This document shows, one piece after another, positions 9,033 through 17,029 of a stretch of 64,000 bases of DNA. Origin of the DNA: Lachnospiraceae bacterium. GTDB lineage: Bacteria; Bacillota; Clostridia; Lachnospirales; Lachnospiraceae. The notes under the pieces are model-generated. The model had not been told where the DNA came from. It worked only from the letters and a program-made list of their open reading frames with translations, and ran no database searches. Both the position numbers and the translations under genes were made by a program. The DNA is taken from NCBI GenBank assembly GCA_015056815.1, contig SVFN01000018.1, forward strand, positions 1-64,000. The letters run 5' to 3'. Positions within the stretch are counted from its first letter, which is position 1. Every line of letters begins with the position of its first letter.

Positions 9033-9092
9033 AAGGCTTAAAATAGACTTCAGGATAAAAAGGTTATGTGAAAAGAACGGAGCATTGAAAGA

Positions 9093-9662
9093 ATGAAAAA
9101 AACGAATCCGGGAGAATATGGATATTTTTCTTATATGAGGACAAAGCAGTTGATCAAAACGATCCTGCTGTTTGCCCTTCCGCTGGTGCTGTTTGCTGCC
9201 GGCTTTATTACCACAGGGACTCAAAAAAACATGTTGACGATCGTAGCGGTACTGGGACTGCTGCCGGCCAGCAAGAGTGCGGTAGAGACGGTGATGTATT
9301 ACATGTATCATGGGTGTGACGACAATTTGAAACAGGAATTGACGGATCTGGTCAATGGATTGTCCCATTCCTATGGACTGGTGTTTACGACACCGGATAC
9401 CGGGACTTATGAGGTGCCAAGCATCGCGGTCAGGAATAATTGTATCTGCGGATTGTGCCCCGATCCCAAACGTAAGACGGAAAAGCTGGAGAAACATATC
9501 CTTCAGATCATGAAACAGAACGGATACAATAAGGTCGTAGTGAAGATTTTCGACAATAAAGAAAACTATCTGACCAGACTAAAGCAGATGAAGGATTCTG
9601 CTTTGGAGAACGAAAAGCTTGACGAGGCGCAGAGACATTTATTGCACAATATCTCGTTATAG
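9093..9662 (+). CDS. Conserved hypothetical membrane protein
   Basis: A 189-residue protein with two hydrophobic segments (about 21-40 and 46-66), followed by a soluble alpha/beta region. That region has a cysteine pair in CICGLCPDP and a charged C-terminal helix (LTRLKQMKDSALENEKLDEAQRHLL). I do not recognise a named family. It lies 61 bp upstream of the pseudouridine synthase gene and could be co-transcribed with it and recU. Confidence 0.7.
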   Translation: MKKTNPGEYGYFSYMRTKQLIKTILLFALPLVLFAAGFITTGTQKNMLTIVAVLGLLPASKSAVETVMYYMYHGCDDNLKQELTDLVNGLSHSYGLVFTTPDTGTYEVPSIAVRNNCICGLCPDPKRKTEKLEKHILQIMKQNGYNKVVVKIFDNKENYLTRLKQMKDSALENEKLDEAQRHLLHNISL

Positions 9663-9723
9663 AAAACAGCTTGTCAGTATTCAGCTTTACGTCTTGTACT
9701 ACAATATGGAAGGACTTCTTTTT

Positions 9724-10704
9724 ATGAAAGAATTCACGATCACATATAATGAGGCAGGCCAGCGTTTCGACAAATATCTGTCCAAAATGCTGCCGGAGGC
9801 TTCCGCCTCTTTCTATTATAAGATGCTTCGCAAAAAAAACATCACATTGAACGGGAAAAAAGCGGATGGCAAAGAAAAGATCAAACAGGGTGATGTCGTC
9901 CGCTTTTTTCTGGCAGATGATACATTTGCAAAATTCGCCGGAGAAAAGAAAAAAGAGAAAAACATACCAAAGCTTTCTTTGGAAAAAAGCGGGTTAAAAG
10001 TATTGTATGAAGATGAGGATATTCTCGCATTTGACAAGCCGGCGGGACTTTTGTCGCAAAAAGCAAAACCGGCGGATATTTCGGTGAACGATTATCTGAT
10101 CGCCTATTTACGGGAGCAAGAAGATTATGATCATCAGGATTCCTTTCTCCCGTCGATCTGCAACAGATTAGACCGCAATACGTCGGGGATCATCCTTTGC
10201 GGAAAGTCCCTGACCGGCTCGATGGAACTGGGACGTATGTTAAAGGAAAGAAGTTTAAAAAAATACTATCGCTGTATTGTGCTCGGCAATGTGACTGCCG
10301 ATAAACTGGTTGGATATATCCGCAAAGACGAAAAGACCAATAAGATCATCTTTTCTCCAAAAGAGTTTGAAGGAAGCAGCAGGGTTGAAACTTCCTGGAA
10401 GCCCGTAAAGAGTCTGACGGTGCTTGGTGAAAGCTGTACCGAGCTGGAGGTTCATCTGATCACAGGCAAGACTCATCAGATCAGAGGACATCTGGCAGGG
10501 ATCGGACATCCGCTCATCGGTGACTGCAAATATGGAAACAGGACATTCAATGACAGATGCCGCAAGGCCTTCGGAGTACAGAGTCAGATGCTCCACGCCT
10601 GTCGGGTGGTCTTTCCGGAGGATGCCGGCAAACTCAAGAAATGCAGTGGGAGAACGATCAGGGCAGAACTGCCGGAGAATTTTTTGATAATAAAGGAGAG
10701 GTAA
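9724..10704 (+). CDS. RluA-family 23S/tRNA pseudouridine synthase
   Basis: An S4 RNA-binding domain (about residues 1-75, RFDKYLSKMLPEASASFYYKMLRKKNI) is followed by the RluA catalytic domain with the Asp motif RLDRNTSGIIL and the GKTHQIRGHLAGIGHPLIGD signature. It converts uridine to pseudouridine in rRNA or tRNA; the target site cannot be assigned. The frame extends up to 9619, but ATG 9724 (326 residues) begins the conserved S4 fold and follows a ggaagga ribosome site. recU begins one base after its stop codon, so the two are coupled. Confidence 0.92.
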   Translation: MKEFTITYNEAGQRFDKYLSKMLPEASASFYYKMLRKKNITLNGKKADGKEKIKQGDVVRFFLADDTFAKFAGEKKKEKNIPKLSLEKSGLKVLYEDEDILAFDKPAGLLSQKAKPADISVNDYLIAYLREQEDYDHQDSFLPSICNRLDRNTSGIILCGKSLTGSMELGRMLKERSLKKYYRCIVLGNVTADKLVGYIRKDEKTNKIIFSPKEFEGSSRVETSWKPVKSLTVLGESCTELEVHLITGKTHQIRGHLAGIGHPLIGDCKYGNRTFNDRCRKAFGVQSQMLHACRVVFPEDAGKLKKCSGRTIRAELPENFLIIKER

Positions 10705-10705
10705 C

Positions 10706-11239
10706 ATGCCCACATGGAATTCAAGAGGGCTTCGGGGATCCGCCTTAGAGGAGCTGATCAATAAGACCAACGAAAAATATCGAGAAAATCATCTGGCACT
10801 GATTCAGAAGGTACCGACACCAATCACACCGATCAGGATCGATAAGGAAAACCGCCATATCACACTGGCTTATTTCGATCAGAAAAGCACCGTTGACTAT
10901 ATCGGTGCGGTACAGGGAATCCCGGTATGCTTCGATGCGAAGGAATGTGCCACGGATACGTTTGCTCTGCAGAATATCCACGCACATCAGGTTGCGTTTA
11001 TGGAAGAATTTGAGAGACAAAACGGGATCGCGTTCTTTTTGATCCATTATACGCAGAAAGACTTTTTGTATTATCTTCCTTTTCGCCATCTGAAACCTTT
11101 CTGGGAGCGTATGGAAGGCGGAGGAAGAAAAAGCTTCCGCTTTGAAGAACTGGATCTTTCGTATGAGATCAGGCCAAAGCCGGGACTGTTGGTTCCCTAT
11201 CTGGATCTGATCCAGAAGGACATGAATGAGCGGGAATAA
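10706..11239 (+). CDS. recU: Holliday junction resolvase RecU
   Basis: A 177-residue protein matching RecU of Firmicutes: an N-terminal SRGLRGSALEELIN stretch, LIQKVPTPI, then the nuclease core CFDAKECATDTFALQNIHAHQV, with the acidic and Lys residues of the PD-(D/E)xK-like site, and GIAFFLIHYT. It cuts four-way DNA junctions during recombination and segregation. In many Firmicutes recU sits beside a penicillin-binding protein gene; here it follows an RluA-type synthase. The strong ribosome site aaaggagagg overlaps the previous gene's end. Confidence 0.92.
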   Translation: MPTWNSRGLRGSALEELINKTNEKYRENHLALIQKVPTPITPIRIDKENRHITLAYFDQKSTVDYIGAVQGIPVCFDAKECATDTFALQNIHAHQVAFMEEFERQNGIAFFLIHYTQKDFLYYLPFRHLKPFWERMEGGGRKSFRFEELDLSYEIRPKPGLLVPYLDLIQKDMNERE

Positions 11240-11320
11240 GATCTGAAGATACCGTTTTTGGAGAGCGTAAGAGGTAACGGAACAAAACGGATCTGTATCA
11301 GGAAATGAGAAAAACAATCT

Positions 11321-11352
11321 GCAAATCCGAAAGAAAGGATTGCATTTTTTTT
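11321..11352 (+). terminator. Rho-independent terminator
   Basis: GCAAATCC (11321-11328) pairs with GGATTGC (11337-11343) with one bulged A, followed by A and eight T residues. It ends the RluA-recU transcript. Confidence 0.85.
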
Positions 11353-11376
11353 CGTAGGGGGGCATAATAGGTTATT

Positions 11377-11394
11377 GTGTTGGGGGTACAACAC
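11377..11394 (+). other. Short hairpin upstream of the SulP gene
   Basis: A perfect 6-bp stem GTGTTG / CAACAC around GGGGTA, 26 bp before the start codon. It could be a leader structure or operator. It lacks a T-tract, so it is not a terminator. Confidence 0.4.
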
Positions 11395-11420
11395 TTTAAG
11401 AAAAGAGGTAACTACGATTT

Positions 11421-13079
11421 ATGAAACAGGACAAACTCAAACCAATGCTTTTTTCTGTATTGAAAAAGTATTCCAAAGAGCAATTCGCAAAAGACGTGAT
11501 CTCCGGTATCATCGTGGCGATCATAGCACTTCCGCTTTCCATTGCGCTGGCGCTTGCTTCCGGAGTCGGACCGGAGGAGGGCATCTATACGGCAATCGTT
11601 GCCGGATTTCTGATCTCCTTTTTTGGCGGAAGCCGGGTACAGATTGCGGGACCGACTGCGGCATTTGCCACGATCGTGGCAGGAATCGTTGCCAAAAGCG
11701 GTATGGAAGGACTGATGTTAGCGACACTTTTTGCAGGTGTGATACTGATCTTAATGGGTATCTTTAAACTCGGCGGCCTGATCAAATTTATCCCGTACAC
11801 GATCACGGTAGGGTTCACAGCCGGGATTGCTGTCACGATCGTGATCGGGCAGATCAAGGATTTCCTGGGCCTGACCTTTGCAAAGGGAACGCCTGCCATC
11901 GAGACGATGGACAAATTAAAAGCAGTAGCGGTCAATTTTCATACCTTAAATGGTGAGGCTCTGTTGGTCGGACTGGTAAGTCTTGCCGTATTGATCGCCT
12001 GGCCCATGATCCCCAAGATCGGTGAGAAAATCCCGGGATCTTTGATCGCTGTTTTTGCCGGCATCGGAATGGTAAAAGGACTTGGCATGGAAGTCAATAC
12101 CATCGGTGCACTTTATACGATCAGCAATAAACTGCCGACGTTACATATTCCGTCATTTTCCTGGAGTGCGCTGACGAATGTCGCGTCAGATGCCTTTACG
12201 ATAGCGATCCTGGCAGCCATCGAGTCACTTCTCAGCTGTGTGGTTGCAGACAGTATGATCAATTCTCATCACCGTTCCAACATGGAACTTGTGGCCCAGG
12301 GTATCGGTAATGTGGGAAGTGCCTTGTTTGGAGGTATTCCGGCGACCGGTGCGATCGCACGTACCGCAGCGAATATCAAAAACGGCGGGCGTACCCCGAT
12401 CGCAGGCATGGTACACTCTGTTGTGCTGGTACTGGTGTTAATCATCCTGATGCCGTATGCGGCATTGATCCCTATGCCCACGATCGCAGCCATTCTGTTC
12501 ATGGTGGCATACAATATGTGTGGCTGGAGAGCCTTTGCAAGATTGTGTAAAAGAGCGCCTAAGAGTGATATCATCGTGCTGATGACCACATTTATCCTTA
12601 CGGTCTGCTTCAATCTTGTCATTGCGATCGGAGTCGGTATGGTACTTGCATGTATCCTGCTGATGAAACGTATGGCAGAGGAAACCAGTGTCAAGGGCTG
12701 GGAGTACTTTGATCCGGAAAGTGATCCGGATAATATCGAGCTGAGAGAGGTGCCGCAACACGTGCGTGTTTATGAGATCAGCGGACCGATGTTTTTCGGT
12801 GTGGCGGAGCGATTTGCAGAAATCACATTAAAAGACTTTACGAAGGTACTGATCATCCGTATGAGAGGTGTACCGACTCTGGATGCGACCGCGATCCATT
12901 CTCTGATAGCACTGTATGAACGCTGTAAGGAGCATGGAGTACAGATCATCTTCTCTCATGTGAACGAGCAGCCGATGCGCTCGCTGGAGAAAGCGGGCAT
13001 GGTCAAAATGGTCGGACGCGAAAATTTCTGCGCGCATATTGATGATGCACTCAAGCGCGCCGCGACTTTCGAATCGTAG
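11421..13079 (+). CDS. SulP family anion transporter with STAS domain
   Basis: A 552-residue protein with the SulP/SLC26 transmembrane domain (residues about 20-415; signature stretch ALALASGVGPEEGIYTAIVAGFLISFFGGS, then QIAGPTAAF) and a C-terminal STAS domain (about 440-545). The STAS Asp-Thr region near RGVPTLDATAIHSL corresponds to the regulatory phosphate site of the fold. SulP proteins carry sulfate, bicarbonate or other anions; no sulfate-assimilation gene is adjacent, so the substrate is open. A gaggtaac ribosome site lies about 12 nt upstream of ATG 11421. Confidence 0.92.
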   Translation: MKQDKLKPMLFSVLKKYSKEQFAKDVISGIIVAIIALPLSIALALASGVGPEEGIYTAIVAGFLISFFGGSRVQIAGPTAAFATIVAGIVAKSGMEGLMLATLFAGVILILMGIFKLGGLIKFIPYTITVGFTAGIAVTIVIGQIKDFLGLTFAKGTPAIETMDKLKAVAVNFHTLNGEALLVGLVSLAVLIAWPMIPKIGEKIPGSLIAVFAGIGMVKGLGMEVNTIGALYTISNKLPTLHIPSFSWSALTNVASDAFTIAILAAIESLLSCVVADSMINSHHRSNMELVAQGIGNVGSALFGGIPATGAIARTAANIKNGGRTPIAGMVHSVVLVLVLIILMPYAALIPMPTIAAILFMVAYNMCGWRAFARLCKRAPKSDIIVLMTTFILTVCFNLVIAIGVGMVLACILLMKRMAEETSVKGWEYFDPESDPDNIELREVPQHVRVYEISGPMFFGVAERFAEITLKDFTKVLIIRMRGVPTLDATAIHSLIALYERCKEHGVQIIFSHVNEQPMRSLEKAGMVKMVGRENFCAHIDDALKRAATFES

Positions 13080-13088
13080 AAATAATAG

Positions 13089-13203
13089 AAACAGTATCTG
13101 AAAACAGGAAGAGGGAGCACCGGTTGTTCAGATACGGAACTTAAAAACAGTATCTGAAAACAGGAAGAGGGAGCACCATTTGTTCAGATACGGAACTTAA
13201 AAT
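13089..13203 (+). repeat. Two tandem copies of stem-loop repeat (family A)
   Basis: Two near-identical units of about 56 bp fill the gap between the SulP and L,D-transpeptidase genes. Each begins ACAGTATCTGAAAA and ends in a GATACGGAACTTAAA block. Within each, GTATCTGAA pairs with TTCAGATAC over 9 bp (13094-13102/13127-13135 and 13150-13158/13183-13191). They differ at two adjacent bases (GG against AT) in the loop-side part. The right end abuts the ribosome site of the next gene. Confidence 0.9.
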
Positions 13204-13218
13204 AGAGGAGTGAGTGAG

Positions 13219-14808
13219 ATGGCACAGAAAGAGCGACCAAAGAAGAAAAAGATCAGTAAGAAAAAAAGAAGACAGCGGCGTCTGATGATCACGGCAGGGA
13301 TCACCCTGACGGCTCTTTTATGTGTTTATATCGGGGTTGCTCTGTATTTTAACAAGCATTTTGCCTTTAACACCTATGTAAACGGAAAGGAAGCCTATAA
13401 AAAGACCCCAAAGGACTTTGAAGAAGATGTTCTCTCCGGCATTGGAAAATATACACTGACGGTTCATGCAAGAGGCAATGTCACGCAGAAACTTACATCG
13501 CAGGATTTAAAGATGGTTCCGCAGCTTGACGGACAGTTCGATGAGATCTTGAAAACACAGAACTCCTTCGCATGGCCCGGCTATCTGTTCCACGAGACAC
13601 AGCTTACTACGGATATCGTGGTGGATTATCCCGACAGTGCTCTGGAGGAAGTCGTGAAATCCATGAAGATGTTTAATGCCAAAAATATCATTCTTCCGAA
13701 AAATGCCTATGTATCCGAAGTCCCCGGCGAAAGCGGGTATACGATCGTTTCAGAGGAAAACGGCGTTTCCCCCATCAGAGATAAGGTTATGGAGCAGATA
13801 CGCGAGGCACTGGACATCATGGAAAATGAGGTCACACTGACAGATGAGTGCTACGAGACTGCCAGTGTAAAATCCGATGATCCGACACTTACTGCACTGT
13901 GTCAGAACCTGAATCAATACTGCAAGGTGAACCTGACCTATGAATTTGGAGATGATACGGTCGTTGTAGACGGAAAGCAGGTAAGAGAGTGGTGCGATAT
14001 TGAAGGCACTACTGTTACATTAAACGAAGAAAAAGTCCGTGAATTTGTGAACGGACTTGCGAAGAAGTACGATACCTTCGGACGTACCAGAAGCCTGCGC
14101 ACTCACTCCGGTGAAGTTTTGAAGATTTCGGGCGGAGACTATGGCTGGTGGATGAACCGCGATGCGGAAACGGCGGGGCTGATCGAAGCCATAAAAAACG
14201 GAGACAGGGGTGTGAGAACGCCGGAGTATCGCTCCACAGCGGTCTCCTACGGAGAGAATGACTGGGGGTCTTCTTATGTGGAGATCAATCTGACAGCACA
14301 GCATCTTTGGGTATACAAAGACGGCAGCGTTGTGGAAGAATCTGATTTTGTATCCGGCTGTGTCAATAAGGGGACGACGACACCACGCGGCACTTATGGG
14401 ATTACCTATAAAGAAAGAGATGCAACGCTCAATGGCGAGAATTATTCTTCTCCGGTAAGTTACTGGATGCCGTTTAACGGGAATGTCGGGATGCATGATG
14501 CAAGTTGGAGATCTGAGTTTGGCGGCAAATTGTATGTCACAAACGGTTCCCATGGCTGTATCAACCTGCCAACTTCCAAGGCGGCAAGCATCTATGATAA
14601 AGTGGAAAAAGGAGAAGCGGTCTTTGTCTACGGAGGTCTGGATACACCGCAGCCGGAAGAAACGGAACCGGCGATGACTCCGGAACAGCAGGCAATCTTA
14701 CAACAGCAACAGATCCAGGAGCAGCAAAGACAGGCAGCGGAAGCCGCCGCCGCAGCAGCCGCCGCAGCTGCCGGTCAGAATGCGGAAACGGTTGAAGTAG
14801 GACAGTAA
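13219..14808 (+). CDS. L,D-transpeptidase (YkuD domain) with peptidoglycan-binding-4 region
   Basis: Start at ATG 13219 (529 residues), eight bases after AGAGGAG; the GTG at 13210 overlaps that site. Layout: a Lys/Arg-rich cytoplasmic tail, one transmembrane anchor (about 29-50), an extracellular PG_binding_4-like region (about 60-340) and a YkuD catalytic domain (about 350-475). The catalytic motif SHGCINLP carries His445 and Cys447, with the upstream HDASW histidine. The enzyme forms 3-3 crosslinks in peptidoglycan or anchors proteins to it, and such enzymes are insensitive to most beta-lactams. The C-terminal tail is low-complexity Gln/Ala (about 490-520). Confidence 0.93.
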   Translation: MAQKERPKKKKISKKKRRQRRLMITAGITLTALLCVYIGVALYFNKHFAFNTYVNGKEAYKKTPKDFEEDVLSGIGKYTLTVHARGNVTQKLTSQDLKMVPQLDGQFDEILKTQNSFAWPGYLFHETQLTTDIVVDYPDSALEEVVKSMKMFNAKNIILPKNAYVSEVPGESGYTIVSEENGVSPIRDKVMEQIREALDIMENEVTLTDECYETASVKSDDPTLTALCQNLNQYCKVNLTYEFGDDTVVVDGKQVREWCDIEGTTVTLNEEKVREFVNGLAKKYDTFGRTRSLRTHSGEVLKISGGDYGWWMNRDAETAGLIEAIKNGDRGVRTPEYRSTAVSYGENDWGSSYVEINLTAQHLWVYKDGSVVEESDFVSGCVNKGTTTPRGTYGITYKERDATLNGENYSSPVSYWMPFNGNVGMHDASWRSEFGGKLYVTNGSHGCINLPTSKAASIYDKVEKGEAVFVYGGLDTPQPEETEPAMTPEQQAILQQQQIQEQQRQAAEAAAAAAAAAAGQNAETVEVGQ

Positions 14809-14836
14809 AAGAGACAGGAAAACAGCTGTTTTTTTC

Positions 14837-14865
14837 TTGACAAGAAGGAAACTCTTTAGTATACT
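14837..14865 (+). promoter_or_regulatory. Promoter of the his operon
   Basis: TTGACA (14837-14842), a 17-bp spacer and TATACT (14860-14865). The inferred start site is near 14872, giving a leader of about 210 nt before hisZ. A weak inverted repeat (GTTAG/CTAAC) follows at once, and a hairpin with a GCGC-TAAA-GCGC tip lies at about 14898-14934. No T-box signature is visible. Confidence 0.8.
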
Positions 14866-14887
14866 ACCGTTAGTTTGACATACTAAC

Positions 14888-15073
14888 ATGATAACGAATT
14901 ATCACTGCGAAGCGCTAAAGCGCATCGGCGTGATCATTGTTTCACATGGTAAAGAAAAGCAAACAGAAATAAAACAGTATCTGAAAATGGTGCGGCAGGA
15001 CAATATACAGCGAATGAAAATGAGGATGGAAAGTTTTGCCTATCTGCGCTGTTTGATGGATACGGGATTTTAA
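14888..15073 (+). other. his leader region with a doubtful 61-codon frame
   Basis: The transcript leader before hisZ contains an open frame of 61 codons starting at ATG 14888 with no ribosome site, and not rich in His codons. It also holds an imperfect stem-loop (ATCAC...GTGAT, with a perfect GCGC/GCGC tip) at about 14898-14934 and an orphan fragment of the family A repeat (14972-14987). I treat this as a structured or remnant leader rather than a gene. The possible leader function is unproven. Confidence 0.3.
14972..14987 (+). repeat. Orphan left half of family A repeat
   Basis: AAACAGTATCTGAAAA is identical over 16 bp to the left end of the copy at 13089-13104. No matching right arm (TTCAGATAC) is found downstream, so this looks like a decayed or partial copy inside the his leader. 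Confidence 0.5.
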
Positions 15074-15085
15074 CAGGAGTATTTT

Positions 15086-16309
15086 ATGAGTAAAAGATTA
15101 GTACATACCCCGGAGGGCGTTCGTGATATTTACGGATCGGAATACGAAAGAAAGCTGCAGATACAGACGATCCTGAATAAACAGTTTGTTTCTTTCGGCT
15201 ATCATAATATCCAGACACCGACCTTTGAATTTTTTGATGTATTCGGGAAGGATATCGGGACGACACCCAGCAAGGAATTATACAAATTCTTTGATAAAGA
15301 AGGCAATACCCTTGTTCTGCGGCCGGATTTTACCCCGTCCATCGCGCGCTGTGCCGCCAAATATTATATGGAAGAGACGCTTCCGGTAAGGTTTACCTAT
15401 ACCGGTAATACCTTTACCAATACTTCCAGTCTGCAGGGAAAGCTGAAAGAAGTGACGCAGACGGGAGTGGAATACATCGGAGATGACAGTGTGGAGGCAG
15501 ATGCAGAACTCATCACACTGGCAGTTCAGACACTTCTTTCAGCGGGACTGAAAGAATTTCAGATCAGTATCGGCGAGATCGAGTATTTCAAGGGTCTGTG
15601 TGAGGAAGCCGGTCTGGATAAAGAAACGGAGCTAAAGGTCAGAGAGCAGATCTCTATGAAAAATTACTTTGGTGTGGAAGAACTGCTGCTTGACAGAAAG
15701 ATTTCGAAAGAAAAGATCGAAGCATTTTTAAAGATCACGGAGCTGTTCGGCTCTTTTGATTCTTTGGGGGAGGCTGAGAAACTGGTAACGAATGAGAGAT
15801 CCAAAAGGGCCTGCATGCGACTGAAAGAACTTTACCAGCTTCTTGAGATTTCCGGTGTGGCGGAATACGTCTCTTTCGATATGGGCATGGTAAGCAAATA
15901 TAATTATTATACAGGGATCATTTTCAGAGCCTATACTTATGGTGTGGGAGACGCTGTCCTGACAGGAGGCAGATATGATGATCTGCTATCTTATTTTGGT
16001 AAAGATGCTGCAGCGGTCGGATTTATGATCGTGGTTGATGATCTGATGTCAGCGCTGGCAAGCCAGAAGATCACTCCGCAGACGGAAAAAGACCGCATTA
16101 TGCTGCTGTTTGAAAAAGCAGACTATGCAGAGGCTTTCAGACTCGCCGAAAAGAACCGTGCCCAGGGCAAAAAGGTAGCATTGTATGCCCGGGACGAAGC
16201 AAAGAGTAAAGAAGACTATCTGCGTTTTGCAAAGTCAAATTTTACGGATGAAGTCTGGCTTTTGCAAAAAGATCAGGTAGAGAAGATTCAGACTGCAGCC
16301 ATGGAATAA
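15086..16309 (+). CDS. hisZ: ATP phosphoribosyltransferase regulatory subunit HisZ
   Basis: A 407-residue class II HisRS-like protein lacking a tRNA-binding domain. It has motif 1-like HTPEGVRDIYG, a motif 2-like stretch (LRPDFTPSIARCAA, FTYTGNTFTN) and a C-terminal GGRYDDLL motif. HisZ forms the octameric ATP-PRTase with the short form of HisG and mediates histidine feedback inhibition. The short HisG encoded next confirms the identity. Ribosome site aacaggag. First gene of the his operon. Confidence 0.93.
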   Translation: MSKRLVHTPEGVRDIYGSEYERKLQIQTILNKQFVSFGYHNIQTPTFEFFDVFGKDIGTTPSKELYKFFDKEGNTLVLRPDFTPSIARCAAKYYMEETLPVRFTYTGNTFTNTSSLQGKLKEVTQTGVEYIGDDSVEADAELITLAVQTLLSAGLKEFQISIGEIEYFKGLCEEAGLDKETELKVREQISMKNYFGVEELLLDRKISKEKIEAFLKITELFGSFDSLGEAEKLVTNERSKRACMRLKELYQLLEISGVAEYVSFDMGMVSKYNYYTGIIFRAYTYGVGDAVLTGGRYDDLLSYFGKDAAAVGFMIVVDDLMSALASQKITPQTEKDRIMLLFEKADYAEAFRLAEKNRAQGKKVALYARDEAKSKEDYLRFAKSNFTDEVWLLQKDQVEKIQTAAME

Positions 16310-16378
16310 GAAAGAAGCCGCACGGGATCAAATAGGAAAAGAAGAGAACAAAAAGAAAACCGGAATTGGGGATGGAAT

Positions 16379-17029
16379 ATGAATGAAGAAATGCGTTATC
16401 TGACATTTGCACTGGGAAAAGGCAGACTTGCCAGTCAGACACTTGAATTATTGGAAGAGATCGGGATCAAATGCGAGGAGGTCAAGGATAAGGACTCCCG
16501 GAAACTGATCTTTGTCAATGAAGAACAGAAATTAAGATTTTTCCTTGCAAAAGGTCCGGATGTGCCGACCTATGTAGAGTATGGGGCAGCGGATATTGGC
16601 GTTGTGGGAAAGGATACGATCCTGGAGGAAGACCGACGTTGCTTTGAAGTGCTGGATCTGGGATTTGGCAAATGCCGCATGTGTGTATGCGGTCCGGCAA
16701 GTGCAAAGGAGCTTTTACAGCATCACGAGATGATCCGCGTTGCCAGTAAATATCCGCGTATTGCCAAGGACTATTTTTATAATAAGAAACATCAGACAGT
16801 CGATATCATAAAACTGAACGGCTCCGTGGAGCTGGGACCGATCGTGGGACTTTCCGATGTGATCGTGGATATCGTGGAGACCGGATCTACCCTCAGGGCA
16901 AACGGCCTGGAAGTATTGGAGGAAATCTGTCCTTTATCTGCACGCATGATCGTGAATCAGGTCAGCATGCGGATGGAAGCCGACAGGATCAAAAAACTGA
17001 TCGCAGAGTTAAAGGAGCGTCTGGCATGA
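16379..17029 (+). CDS. hisG: ATP phosphoribosyltransferase catalytic subunit (short form)
   Basis: A 216-residue protein with the HisG signature (ALGKGRLASQTLELLEEIG at the N-terminus; the PRPP-binding region DVIVDIVETGSTLRANGLEV). It joins ATP to PRPP, the first step of histidine synthesis. It lacks the C-terminal regulatory ACT-like domain, as expected for HisZ-dependent enzymes. Its TGA overlaps the ATG of hisD (ATGA), which indicates translational coupling. Confidence 0.95.
   Translation: MNEEMRYLTFALGKGRLASQTLELLEEIGIKCEEVKDKDSRKLIFVNEEQKLRFFLAKGPDVPTYVEYGAADIGVVGKDTILEEDRRCFEVLDLGFGKCRMCVCGPASAKELLQHHEMIRVASKYPRIAKDYFYNKKHQTVDIIKLNGSVELGPIVGLSDVIVDIVETGSTLRANGLEVLEEICPLSARMIVNQVSMRMEADRIKKLIAELKERLA

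Noticed and set aside
11585-11935. 116-codon open frame on the - strand inside the SulP gene
   Set aside because: It is a shadow of the hydrophobic SulP coding sequence and shows no independent gene signals.
14872-15085. T-box or His-codon attenuator before hisZ
   Set aside because: No T-box core (GGTGGNACCGCG type) is present, and the small frame in the leader is not His-rich. Only ordinary hairpins were seen.
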